Source: Pseudomonadota bacterium
Lineage (GTDB): Bacteria; Pseudomonadota; Gammaproteobacteria; Burkholderiales; Usitatibacteraceae
Assembly: GCA_029781595.1 (NCBI GenBank)
Contig: JAKOWJ010000140.1
Span: forward strand, 1 to 49,629
Reading direction: 5' to 3'
DNA: 49,629 bases
This document shows, in pieces, positions 40,540 through 47,943 of the stretch; within the stretch, counting starts at the first letter, position 1; each line of letters opens with the position of its first letter. Both the position numbers and the translations under genes were made by a program. The notes beneath the pieces are model-generated. The model saw only the letters and a list, made by a program, of their open reading frames with translations. It made no database searches and was not told where the DNA came from.

Positions 40540-41390
40540 TGGCCAGCACCGTCCAGACCGCCGGCGCGGGCGCCGCGCAGAAGTACTACCGCCGGTTCGA
40601 CCGCGTCGACCGGGTGATGCACTCGCTGCTGATGATCACGTTCATCGGCTGCGCCCTCACGGGGCTGCCGCCGCTCTTCTCCCACCAGGAGTGGGCCGTG
40701 AAGATGGCGCGGCTGCTCGGGGGCTTCTCCGGCGCGGCGCTCATCCACCGCGTCTGCGCGGCGGTGATGATCACCGTCTTCCTGCTGCACGTGGTGCGCG
40801 TGTTCGCCCGCGCCTTCGCCACCACGGGCCTCAAGCCCATGCTGTGGGGCCCGCACTCGATGGTGCCGCAGCCGCAGGACGCCTACGACATCTGGAACCA
40901 CTTCAAGTGGTTCCTGGGCAAGGGGCCGCGGCCGCAGTTCGACCGCTGGACGTACTGGGAGAAGTTCGACTACTGGGCCGTCTTCTGGGGCATGTTCATC
41001 ATCGGCGGCTCGGGACTCATGCTGTGGTTCCCGACCGCGTTCTCGGTGGTGCTGCCCGGCTGGATCTTCAACGTGGCCACGGTGATCCACGGCGAGGAGG
41101 CGCTGCTGGCGGTGGGCTTCATCTTCACCATCCACTTCTTCAACGGGCACCTGCGGCCGGAGAAGTTCCCGATGGACCTGGTGATCTTCACGGGCCGCAT
41201 CCCGGAGCACGAGCTCAAGGAGGAGCGGCCCAACGAGTACCGCCGCCTGGTCGAGCAGGGGCGCCTGGCCGCCACCGAGACGACCGCGCCCACGCCCTGG
41301 ACGAAGGTCTACGGGCGCGTGGTGGGCGGCGCGGCGGTGATCGCGGGCACGCTCACCGTGGTGATGATCGTCTACAGCGTGGTCCATTGA
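40539..41390 (+). CDS. Integral membrane dihaem cytochrome b (FdnI/cyt b561-like)
   Basis: A 283-residue protein with about five membrane helices. Histidines that may bind haem b lie in RVMHSLLM, ALIHRVC, FLLHVVRVF, VIHGEEALLA and TIHFFNGHL, as in formate dehydrogenase gamma or Ni-Fe hydrogenase cytochrome b subunits. The start overlaps the 11-haem cytochrome stop. Together they form a plausible quinol-oxidising or quinone-reducing unit with the haem string in the periplasm. The electron direction cannot be decided from sequence. Confidence 0.88.
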   Translation: MASTVQTAGAGAAQKYYRRFDRVDRVMHSLLMITFIGCALTGLPPLFSHQEWAVKMARLLGGFSGAALIHRVCAAVMITVFLLHVVRVFARAFATTGLKPMLWGPHSMVPQPQDAYDIWNHFKWFLGKGPRPQFDRWTYWEKFDYWAVFWGMFIIGGSGLMLWFPTAFSVVLPGWIFNVATVIHGEEALLAVGFIFTIHFFNGHLRPEKFPMDLVIFTGRIPEHELKEERPNEYRRLVEQGRLAATETTAPTPWTKVYGRVVGGAAVIAGTLTVVMIVYSVVH

Positions 41391-41514
41391 GGGCCGGGAC
41401 CGCTAGAATCCCCGTCCGGGGACCCCGCCCGCGGCGACCGGCCGCGGCGGACGGCAGCAACCGGGGCCGCGCACCGGTGCGCGAAGTCCCCGGAACGAGG
41501 AGGAGAGCGGAACC

Positions 41515-42900
41515 ATGAAGATCCAGGTGGGACGCAGGTCCCTGATGCTCGGGGGCATCGCGACGATCGTCGCGGTGATGGCGGGCCTGGCCGTGCTGGG
41601 CGCGGCGGGCATCGCGGGGTGGGAGTACTCGAACAGCAACGCGTTCTGCGCGACGATGTGCCACGACGTGCACCCCGAGGAGATCGCGGCGCACGACGTG
41701 GGCGCGCACGCGCGCGTGAACTGCGTGGAGTGCCACATGGGCCGCAACTCGACCCTGCGGCTGATGGCCCTCAAGCCCACGCACGTGAAGGAGCTGTGGG
41801 GCATGATCGCCGGCTACGAGCGGCCCATCACCTCCGGCACCCTGCGCCCGTCGCGCGAGGCCTGCGAGAGCTGCCACTGGCCGTCCCAGGAGCACTTCGA
41901 CAGCATCGACGTCAAGGTGCACTACGCGACGGACGAGCCCAGCACCGAGTCGCGCACGCGCCTGGTGCTGCACACCGGCATGAAGGCCGTGCGCGAGGCG
42001 TACACGAAGGGCATCCACTGGCACATCCAGAACGAGGTGGACTTCGTCTCGCCCGACCCGCAGCGCCGCGACATCCCGTGGGTGCAGGTGCGCAAGCCCG
42101 ACGGCTCGCGCGTCACCTACACCGACGCCACCACCAAGCTCACGGGCCAGCAGATCGCCGCCCTCGAGCCGCGGCGCATGGCCTGCTACGACTGCCACAA
42201 CCAGGTCGGCCACCCGTTCCCCAACCCGGCCAACGTGGTCGACGAGGCGATCCGCACGGGCCGCATCGACCGCTCGCTCCCCAACGCCAAGGCGCGCGCC
42301 GTCGCGCTCATCAACACGCTGGGCGACATCAACGGCCCGGAGGCGGACCGCAAGGCCAAGATCGCCAAGGTGGTCGCCGACGGCTCGGCCAAGGCCGGCA
42401 CCGCGCCCGAGCACAAGAAGGCCGAGGAGCAGTTCAACGAGGCGATGCGCTCGATCCTCTACACCTCGTCGTTCCTCGAGAAGGGCTTCTCGTGGAAGAG
42501 CTTCCCCAACCACACGGGCCACGCCGACACGCCGGGCTGCTTCCGCTGCCACGACGGCAAGCACTTCAACGAGAAGGGCGAGGCCATCCGCCTGCAGTGC
42601 ACCCTGTGCCACGGGCTGCCGGAGGTGACGGTGGAGAACGGCAAGGGCAGCGTGCCCTCGCTGGTGCCGGACAAGGTCGGCGAGAAGCAGCCGGAGTTCC
42701 ACCAGCGCCCGAACTTCATGCACACGCACAGCGACGACGTCGGGCCCGAGTGCGAGAAGTGCCACGGCACGCCGCTCAAGCACGGCAAGCGCGGCGGCAA
42801 CTTCTGCGCCAACCCGGCCTGCCACGGCCGCAGCTACCCCGGGGTCGACCTCACGGCCGAGCCCAAGAAGGAATCCACGCCGCCCGCGACGAAGAGCTAG
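41515..42900 (+). CDS. NapC/NirT-like octahaem-type c cytochrome
   Basis: A 461-residue cytochrome with an N-terminal membrane anchor (residues about 8-32) and no cleavage site. Six CxxCH motifs are present (CVECH, CESCH, CYDCH, CFRCH, CTLCH, CEKCH). A CX3CH (FCATMCHDVHP) comes first and a CX4CH (FCANPACHG) last. These variant motifs resemble those in NapC-like multihaem proteins. A quinol-linked cytochrome is likely. It follows the cytochrome b gene by 124 bases, with an AGGAGGAG site. Confidence 0.88.
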   Translation: MKIQVGRRSLMLGGIATIVAVMAGLAVLGAAGIAGWEYSNSNAFCATMCHDVHPEEIAAHDVGAHARVNCVECHMGRNSTLRLMALKPTHVKELWGMIAGYERPITSGTLRPSREACESCHWPSQEHFDSIDVKVHYATDEPSTESRTRLVLHTGMKAVREAYTKGIHWHIQNEVDFVSPDPQRRDIPWVQVRKPDGSRVTYTDATTKLTGQQIAALEPRRMACYDCHNQVGHPFPNPANVVDEAIRTGRIDRSLPNAKARAVALINTLGDINGPEADRKAKIAKVVADGSAKAGTAPEHKKAEEQFNEAMRSILYTSSFLEKGFSWKSFPNHTGHADTPGCFRCHDGKHFNEKGEAIRLQCTLCHGLPEVTVENGKGSVPSLVPDKVGEKQPEFHQRPNFMHTHSDDVGPECEKCHGTPLKHGKRGGNFCANPACHGRSYPGVDLTAEPKKESTPPATKS

Positions 42901-42974
42901 CTTCGGGACGGGCCGACTCGCGGCCAGGCCGGGGATGGGCCCCGGCCGGGCCTTCACCAAGAAGGAGACCACGA

Positions 42975-43259
42975 ATGAAACGCACCCTGATCGCCCTGGC
43001 CGCCGCCGGGTTCTTCGCCGTGAGCCTGCAGGCCTCCGCCGACGAGGCCGCCTTCAAGGCCGCCGGCTGCGCCAAGTGCCACTTCCCCGACAAGAAGAAG
43101 AAGGGGCCGTCGCTGCAGACGCTCCAGGGCAAGTACAAGGGCGACAAGGCCGCCATCGACAAGCTGGCCGCCACGGTGAAGGGCAAGGACCACCCCGAGG
43201 TCGACGCCAAGGACGCCGAGCTGAAGAAGCTGATCGGCTACGCCATCGGCGCGAAGTAG
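42975..43259 (+). CDS. Monohaem c-type cytochrome without axial methionine
   Basis: A 94-residue protein with a signal peptide (residues 1-22, ending QASA). One CAKCH follows FKAAG. The mature chain is Lys-rich and contains no methionine, so the usual Met axial ligand is impossible. A histidine in GKDHPEV sits where the ligand loop falls. It follows the NapC-like gene by 74 bases with an AAGGAGA site. It is a likely soluble shuttle in the same operon. Confidence 0.88.
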   Translation: MKRTLIALAAAGFFAVSLQASADEAAFKAAGCAKCHFPDKKKKGPSLQTLQGKYKGDKAAIDKLAATVKGKDHPEVDAKDAELKKLIGYAIGAK

Positions 43260-43277
43260 CCGGGCGCCGCCCAAAGA

Positions 43278-43303
43278 AAAACGCCGGCGGGAGCCGGCGT
43301 TTT
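43278..43303. terminator. Bidirectional terminator between the two monohaem cytochrome genes
   Basis: A perfect 11-bp stem (AAAACGCCGGC and complement) with a GGGA loop lies between convergent genes. The T-run after it on the plus strand and the mirror run on the minus strand fit use in both directions. Confidence 0.88.
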
Positions 43304-43326
43304 CGCTTGGGGAAGGGGAAGGTCGC

Positions 43327-43644
43327 CTAGCGCGACAGGATCCACTTCACGATTTCCTTCGCGGCCGCGACGTCGCCGCCCTTGACCGTCTTGTGGTCGT
43401 CCTCGACGCCGTCGACCTTGATCTTGCCGCCCTTGGTGATGAAGGTGACGAGCTTGTCCTCGGCGCCGGCCTTGCCGTGGTACTTCTTGGCCACTTCCTT
43501 GTAGGACGGGCCGTCCTTCTTCTTGTCCACCGCGTGGCACTTGAGGCAGCCGTTCTTCTTGGCGAGGCTCTCGCCCTCGTCGGCCAGGGCGATGCCGGGG
43601 GCGACGAACGCGGCGAGGATGAGGGGAATCACGAAGCGCTTCAT
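43327..43644 (-). CDS. Monohaem c-type cytochrome without axial methionine, FNR-box controlled
   Basis: A 105-residue protein with a signal peptide (residues 1-21, ending GIALA). One CLKCH is present. After it the chain is free of methionine; a histidine in VEDDHKTV occupies the ligand-loop position. The other monohaem cytochrome has the equivalent DHPEV, so the two are related. The ATG has a GGAGG site, and a separate FNR-type box lies about 90 bases upstream, so it is a single-gene unit facing the main operon. Confidence 0.88.
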   Translation of the reverse strand: MKRFVIPLILAAFVAPGIALADEGESLAKKNGCLKCHAVDKKKDGPSYKEVAKKYHGKAGAEDKLVTFITKGGKIKVDGVEDDHKTVKGGDVAAAKEIVKWILSR

Positions 43645-43735
43645 GAGGGACCTCCTGGGTCGGATGACGGGTGCGGCGTGGGACCTTGGTCCTACCGCGG
43701 CAGCACGCACCTTAACGCCGCACTCCCCCCCGGGG

Positions 43736-43749
43736 TTGACCGATGTCAA
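43736..43749 (-). promoter_or_regulatory. FNR-type box before the convergent monohaem cytochrome gene
   Basis: TTGACCGATGTCAA is a perfect TTGAC-N4-GTCAA repeat 92 bases upstream of the ATG. On the minus strand TTAAGG at 43716-43711 is a possible -10, placing the box near -41 of the start, the class II activator position. Confidence 0.6.
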
Positions 43750-43790
43750 CGGCGGCGCGCGGGGCGCGGCTTTCGGGACGGGGAGGGAAT

Positions 43791-43865
43791 TGGTGGGTGG
43801 TACTGGGATCGAACCAGTGACCCCTGCCGTGTGAAGGCAGTGCTCTACCGCTGAGCTAACCACCC
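43791..43865 (-). tRNA. tRNA-Val (anticodon CAC)
   Basis: A complete cloverleaf on the minus strand: acceptor GGGTGGT paired with ACCACCC, D arm GCTC/GAGC, anticodon stem CTGCC/GGCAG with loop TTCACAC, T arm ACTGG/CCAGT with TTCGATC loop, and an encoded CCA. The anticodon CAC reads GUG. Confidence 0.95.
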
Positions 43866-43959
43866 GAAAGGCGCGCATTTTACCGAATTCGGCGCGCTCG
43901 CGCGAGGCCCGGCGCGCCGCAGGCCTTAGAATGCCGCATCGCCAACGTCCCGCCCCGCC

Positions 43960-45342
43960 ATGGTCCGCACCCGCTTCGCCCCCAGTCCCACCGGCTACCT
44001 GCACATCGGCGGCGCCCGCACGGCGCTCTTCTGCTGGGCCTACGCCCGCCGCCACGGCGGCAGGTTCGTCCTGCGAATCGAGGACACGGACCAGGAGCGC
44101 TCCACGCAGGCGAGCGTGCAGGCCATCCTCGACGGCCTGTCGTGGCTCGGGATCGACTGGGACGAGGGCCCGTACTACCAGATGCAGCGCCTGGCGCGCT
44201 ATCGCGAGGCCGCCGAGCGCCTGCTCGCCGAGGGCAAGGCCTACCGCTGCTACTGCACGCGGGAGGAGCTGGACGCGATGCGCGAGGCGCAGGTCGCCCG
44301 CGGCGAGAAGCCGCGCTACGACCGGCGCTGGCGGGACTCGACCGAGACCCCGCCGCCGGGCCGGCCGGCGGTGATCCGCTTCAAGAACCCGCTGGACGGC
44401 GCCGTCACCTGGGACGACCTCGTGAAGGGGCCGGTCACGGTCGCCAACGACGAGCTCGACGACCTGGTGCTCCTGCGCGCCGACGGCGTGCCCACGTACA
44501 ACTTCGGCGTCGTCGTGGACGACCTCGACATGGCGATGACGCACGTGATCCGCGGCGACGACCACGTGAACAACACGCCGCGCCAGGTCAACCTCTACCG
44601 CGCCCTCGGGGGAGACGTGCCGCACTTCGCGCACGTGCCCATGATCCTGGGCGCGGACGGCCAGCGCCTGTCGAAGCGCCATGGCGCGGTGAGCGTGCTG
44701 CAGTACCGCGACGAGGGGTTCCTGCCGGAGGCGCTGGTGAACTACCTCGCGCGCCTGGGCTGGTCGCACGGCGACGAGGAGGTGTTCTCCCGCGCCCAGC
44801 TCGTCGAGTGGTTCGACCTGGAGCACGTGAGCCGCTCGCCCGCGCGCTGGGACCCGGAGAAGCTCCGGTGGCTGAACGGCGAGTACCTGAAGCGCATCCC
44901 CGCGGAGCAACTGCTCGAGGGCATCCGCGAGCGCAACCCCGCCGTGCACGCCGAGATCGTCGCGGCCATGGACCCGGTGGCCATGACCGCCGTGGGGCAG
45001 GGGAGCTGGGCGGTGCTGGGCGAGCACGAGGCGTTCCTGCACGCGCTCGCCTCGCCCGTGACCACGGACGCGGCCGTGATCGCGCGGCACCTGGACGAGA
45101 AGGGCCGCGCCGTCGTGGGCGAGCTCGCCGGCGAGCTCGAGGGCGTGACCTGGACGGCGGAGGCCGTGAAGGCCGCGCTGCAGGCGTACGTGAAGGGCCG
45201 GGGCCTGAAGATGCCGGAGGTGATGATGCCCCTTCGCGTGGCCGTCACGCGCCAGGAGAAGACCAAGGCCATCGACGCCATCGTGGCGGCCCTGCGCAAG
45301 GAAGTCGTCCTCGAGCGCCTGCGGCACGCGGCGGCGGGCTGA
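43960..45342 (+). CDS. gltX: Glutamyl-tRNA synthetase
   Basis: A 460-residue class I synthetase. The HIGH-type motif is HIGGARTALF and the KMSKS-type motif is LSKRHGAVSV. The N-terminal VRTRFAPSPTGYLHIGG and the catalytic PTYNFGVVVDD and HVIRGDDHVNNTPRQ are standard. It starts about 95 bases after tRNA-Val and is followed by tRNA-Ala and tRNA-Glu, the second being its own substrate. Confidence 0.97.
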   Translation: MVRTRFAPSPTGYLHIGGARTALFCWAYARRHGGRFVLRIEDTDQERSTQASVQAILDGLSWLGIDWDEGPYYQMQRLARYREAAERLLAEGKAYRCYCTREELDAMREAQVARGEKPRYDRRWRDSTETPPPGRPAVIRFKNPLDGAVTWDDLVKGPVTVANDELDDLVLLRADGVPTYNFGVVVDDLDMAMTHVIRGDDHVNNTPRQVNLYRALGGDVPHFAHVPMILGADGQRLSKRHGAVSVLQYRDEGFLPEALVNYLARLGWSHGDEEVFSRAQLVEWFDLEHVSRSPARWDPEKLRWLNGEYLKRIPAEQLLEGIRERNPAVHAEIVAAMDPVAMTAVGQGSWAVLGEHEAFLHALASPVTTDAAVIARHLDEKGRAVVGELAGELEGVTWTAEAVKAALQAYVKGRGLKMPEVMMPLRVAVTRQEKTKAIDAIVAALRKEVVLERLRHAAAG

Positions 45343-45353
45343 AGCGCCGTTCT

Positions 45354-45382
45354 TTGCAACTCGCCGCAAGCCCTTGTATAAT
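45354..45382 (+). promoter_or_regulatory. Sigma70 promoter for the tRNA-Ala/tRNA-Glu unit
   Basis: TTGCAA, a 17-base spacer and a perfect TATAAT lie 13 bases before tRNA-Ala. The GC-rich discriminator fits a stable-RNA promoter. Confidence 0.8.
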
Positions 45383-45395
45383 CTCGGGCTCGGTT

Positions 45396-45471
<76 letters not shown>

Positions 45472-45489
45472 AACGATTGAAGCAAGACG

Positions 45490-45511
45490 CCGGAAGCCTT
45501 CGCGCTTCCGG
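45490..45511 (+). terminator. Hairpin between tRNA-Ala and tRNA-Glu
   Basis: A perfect 8-bp stem (CCGGAAGC / GCTTCCGG, 6-base loop) followed by TTTCTTTG. It could partly terminate transcription or be a processing element of the joint tRNA transcript. Confidence 0.45.
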
Positions 45512-45518
45512 TTTCTTT

Positions 45519-45594
45519 GTCCCCATCGTCTAGAGGCCTAGGACACCGCCCTTTCACGGCGATAACCGGGGTTCGAATCCCCGTGGGGACGCCA
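45519..45594 (+). tRNA. tRNA-Glu (anticodon TTC)
   Basis: A 76-base gene with an encoded GCCA end. Acceptor GTCCCCA pairs with TGGGGAC, the anticodon loop is CTTTCAC, and the T loop is TTCGAAT. The top anticodon-stem pair 27-43 is C-A rather than C-G; the rest is canonical. Confidence 0.95.
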
Positions 45595-45598
45595 ACCG

Positions 45599-45633
45599 AC
45601 CCCACCCGCGGCAATCGCGGGTGGGGTTTTCAT
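45599..45633 (+). terminator. Intrinsic terminator of the tRNA unit
   Basis: An 11-bp stem (CCCCACCCGCG and complement) around GCAAT is followed by TTTTCATTT, directly after tRNA-Glu. Confidence 0.88.
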
Positions 45634-45683
45634 TTGCGCGCGCCGCCTGAACCGTTCCCGCCCGCCCCGCGACTCACGGGAAC

Positions 45684-46241
45684 ATGGGAAAGCGCCCCGT
45701 CCTCGCCAGCCTGGCCTGCCTCGCCACCGCCGCCCTCGCGCAGCCGGTGCCGCCCAGGCCCAACCTCAACCTCGCCCTGCGACCGCTCCCCGCGGTGGTG
45801 TCGACCGCGCCCATGGCCGTCACCGGCGCGGGTGTGCCGCTGCCGGCCACGGTGTCGACGGCCCCGATCGGCGTGACCGGCGCGGCCATGGACCTGCCGG
45901 CCACGGTGAGCGCGGGTCAGATCGCCGTCACCGGCGTGGTCGTGGTGCTGCCGGCCAGCGTGTCCGCGCCGCAGATCGAGGTGACGGGTCCCGGCACGGG
46001 GCTCTTCCGGCTGCCGAGCGGCCGGCCGATGCCGGCGACCGTGGCCACGGACCAGATCGCGGTCAGCGGCGATTTCAAGGTCCTGCCCGCCACCATCCAG
46101 GCGGGCCAGATGGCCGTCACCGGCGTGCTGCTGGACCTCCCGGCCAGCGTCTCCGCCGGCCAACTCGCGGTGCAGGGCCTCACGGTGGCCCTGCCGCCGT
46201 CCGTCTTCGCCCCGCAGATCGCCGTGAAGGGCCCGAGATGA
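45684..46241 (+). CDS. Secreted protein built from 18-residue repeats
   Basis: A 185-residue protein with a signal peptide (residues 1-19, ending ALA). Residues 35-185 are eight tandem repeats of an 18-residue unit with the pattern L-P-A-[ST]-[VI]-S-x-x-Q-[IML]-x-V-[TS]-G-x4. Repeat 4 is expanded to 27 residues and repeat 8 is cut to 16. No cysteine follows the signal, so it is not a disulfide or lipobox protein. Alternating beta and turn residues suggest a beta-solenoid or extended fibre. No family is recognised. A second secreted protein gene follows, within about 35 bases. Confidence 0.8.
   Translation: MGKRPVLASLACLATAALAQPVPPRPNLNLALRPLPAVVSTAPMAVTGAGVPLPATVSTAPIGVTGAAMDLPATVSAGQIAVTGVVVVLPASVSAPQIEVTGPGTGLFRLPSGRPMPATVATDQIAVSGDFKVLPATIQAGQMAVTGVLLDLPASVSAGQLAVQGLTVALPPSVFAPQIAVKGPR
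45786..46238 (+). repeat. 54-base coding repeats within the secreted protein gene
   Basis: Seven full or expanded 54-base units and one short unit encode the 18-residue repeats. The third positions differ between copies while residues stay similar, so this is an old, selected array rather than a recent expansion. Confidence 0.75.
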
Positions 46242-46273
46242 TTCCCCCATCCATTCCTCCCAGGAGAGCTTCG

Positions 46274-46681
46274 ATGATTGCCCGATCCCTTCGCCTGGCG
46301 GCGCTGGCCGCCGCCGTGCTCGCGCTGCCCGCGTGGGCCGACAAGACCGTGCAGTTCCAGATCCCGGTGAAGCTCGAGAAGATGGACCCCCAGGTCCAGT
46401 CCTTCTACGTGAACTGCTATCTCACGATGAGCGACAACAACACGCTCGCCGGGGGCACCTCCGGCGCCAAGGTCCCGATCCAGAACGGCGCCTACACCGG
46501 GATGCACACGGTCACCGTGACGGTCCCGGAAGCCAAGCTCGGCCTGGTGAAGGGGCCCTGGCAGTGCTCGCTGCGCCTTTGCGGTCCCGGGGCGCCGGCC
46601 GGCGTGGGCGTGAACGTCGGCGGCTTCTCGTGGGCCAAGGTGGCCCCCGGCTCCACGGGAGAAGTCTCCGGCAGCTTCTGA
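46274..46681 (+). CDS. Small secreted protein of unknown function
   Basis: A 135-residue protein with a clear signal peptide (residues 1-22, ending PAWA). The mature chain starts DKTVQFQIPVKLEKMD, is rich in beta-forming residues (TVTVTVPE, GVGVNVGGFSWAK) and has three cysteines (one in VNCYLT and a pair in WQCSLRLC). ATG 46274 is chosen for its AGGAGA site; an ATG at 46238 overlaps the previous stop. Being co-oriented and adjacent, it may act with the repeat protein. I do not recognise the family. Confidence 0.75.
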   Translation: MIARSLRLAALAAAVLALPAWADKTVQFQIPVKLEKMDPQVQSFYVNCYLTMSDNNTLAGGTSGAKVPIQNGAYTGMHTVTVTVPEAKLGLVKGPWQCSLRLCGPGAPAGVGVNVGGFSWAKVAPGSTGEVSGSF

Positions 46682-46770
46682 GCCACGCGCGGATTGCCCG
46701 CGCTCCCCGCCCCGCCGTATCCTCCGTCCAGAAGTCCGCCGCCGAGGCGGGCCGCGCGGGGGGAAGGCGC

Positions 46771-47934
46771 ATGCAGGAGCAGGACGTCCGTGTGCCGCTG
46801 CAGCAGGTCGCCGACCTGGTGGCCATCGGCCGGCCGCTGCCGTTCAACGTGCTCGATCTGCAGGGCCGGCTGCTCCTGAGCATCGGCCACGTGGTGAACG
46901 GCGAGCACCAGCTCGAGTCGCTCATCGACCGCGGCGCGTGGGCCGAGCGCGACGCCGTGCGGGCCGTGCGCCAGGCCCGCGGCGAGGCGCCGCCCGAGCG
47001 CGAGAAGGTCCAGCACCGCGAGACGCTCTTCGACCGCTGGGAGCACGGCACCTGGGAGCTGGACCGGCTGCTGCGCGCGGTGGAGAAGGGCCAGGCGAGC
47101 GAAGCGGCCCTGCGCGAGGCCGCCGACCGCCACGTCGCGCTCGTGGACCGCGAGGTCGACGTGGCCCTCTTCGCGGCCATGCGCCAGGACGACGGGCGCT
47201 TCGCCCTCTATCCCGAGACCCACGCCATCCACTCGGCCACCCTGTGCCTGCTCGCCGCGCGCGCCCTGGGCTGGCCGGCCGAGCGCGCCCTGGCGCTGGT
47301 GCGCGCCGCCCTCACGATGAACGCTTCCATCCGCGAGCTGCAGGCGGAGATGGCCGAGCAGGGCGACCCGCCCACGCCGGGCCAGTTCGAGAAGATCCGT
47401 TCGCACCCGGAGCGCTCGGCGAAGCTGCTGGAGGCCTGCGGCGTGGCGGACGCGGCCTGGCTCGCCCTCGTGCGCGCCCACCACGAGCAGGCGGGCGGCG
47501 GCGGCTACCCGACGGGGACCCCGGAGGTGACCGACGACGCGCGGCTGCTGCGCGCCGCCGACGTCTTCATGGCCAAGGTGAGCCCGCGCGCGCGCCGGCC
47601 CGCCATCGCGCCGGTCACCGCCGCGCGCGAGCTCTACCAGCAGGAGAAGGGCTCGCCCGTGGCGGCCGCGCTCATCAAGGCGCTCGGCGTGCACCCGCCC
47701 GGCAGCCTCGTGCAGCTCGCGAGCGGGGAGGTGGGGGTGGTGGCCCGCCGCGCCGGCGGCGCCTCGCGGGGCCCGAGCGTGGCGACGCTCACGGACCGGC
47801 ACGGCAAGGCGGTGCCCGACACGCGCCTTCGCGACACCTCGGAGGCGCAGTTCGCCATCAAGGGCCCCGTGGCCGCGGGCGGGTCGGTGAAGCGCGTGCA
47901 GCCCGAGCGCGTCTTCGGTCTGCTCGAGCCCTGA
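46771..47934 (+). CDS. HD-GYP-related protein with lost HD residues
   Basis: A 387-residue soluble protein. The N-terminal part (residues 1-60) resembles the small domain found before HD-GYP domains in Betaproteobacteria. The HD-GYP-like part has His151/His154 (HAIHS), HP..RS at about 210-215, HHE at 237-239 and GGGYPTG at 244-249. The core HD of LLHDIGK is replaced by LTMNASI (Met183, Asn184). A metal site is therefore incomplete, so c-di-GMP hydrolysis is doubtful. A GGGAAGG site precedes ATG 46771. It is convergent with a GGDEF-like gene. Confidence 0.85.
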   Translation: MQEQDVRVPLQQVADLVAIGRPLPFNVLDLQGRLLLSIGHVVNGEHQLESLIDRGAWAERDAVRAVRQARGEAPPEREKVQHRETLFDRWEHGTWELDRLLRAVEKGQASEAALREAADRHVALVDREVDVALFAAMRQDDGRFALYPETHAIHSATLCLLAARALGWPAERALALVRAALTMNASIRELQAEMAEQGDPPTPGQFEKIRSHPERSAKLLEACGVADAAWLALVRAHHEQAGGGGYPTGTPEVTDDARLLRAADVFMAKVSPRARRPAIAPVTAARELYQQEKGSPVAAALIKALGVHPPGSLVQLASGEVGVVARRAGGASRGPSVATLTDRHGKAVPDTRLRDTSEAQFAIKGPVAAGGSVKRVQPERVFGLLEP

Positions 47935-47943
47935 GCCCGGCGC

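Noticed and set aside
41391-41514. TAGAAT at 41404 as a promoter for the NapC-like gene
   Set aside because: No -35 lies at the right distance (TTGAGG is only 11 bases upstream), and the gene probably follows from the upstream cytochrome operon.
45786-46238. CRISPR array
   Set aside because: The 54-base repeats are contiguous and in frame, diverge at third positions, and have no spacers.
46771-47934. Active HD-GYP c-di-GMP phosphodiesterase
   Set aside because: The HD pair that holds the catalytic metals is replaced by Met183-Asn184.
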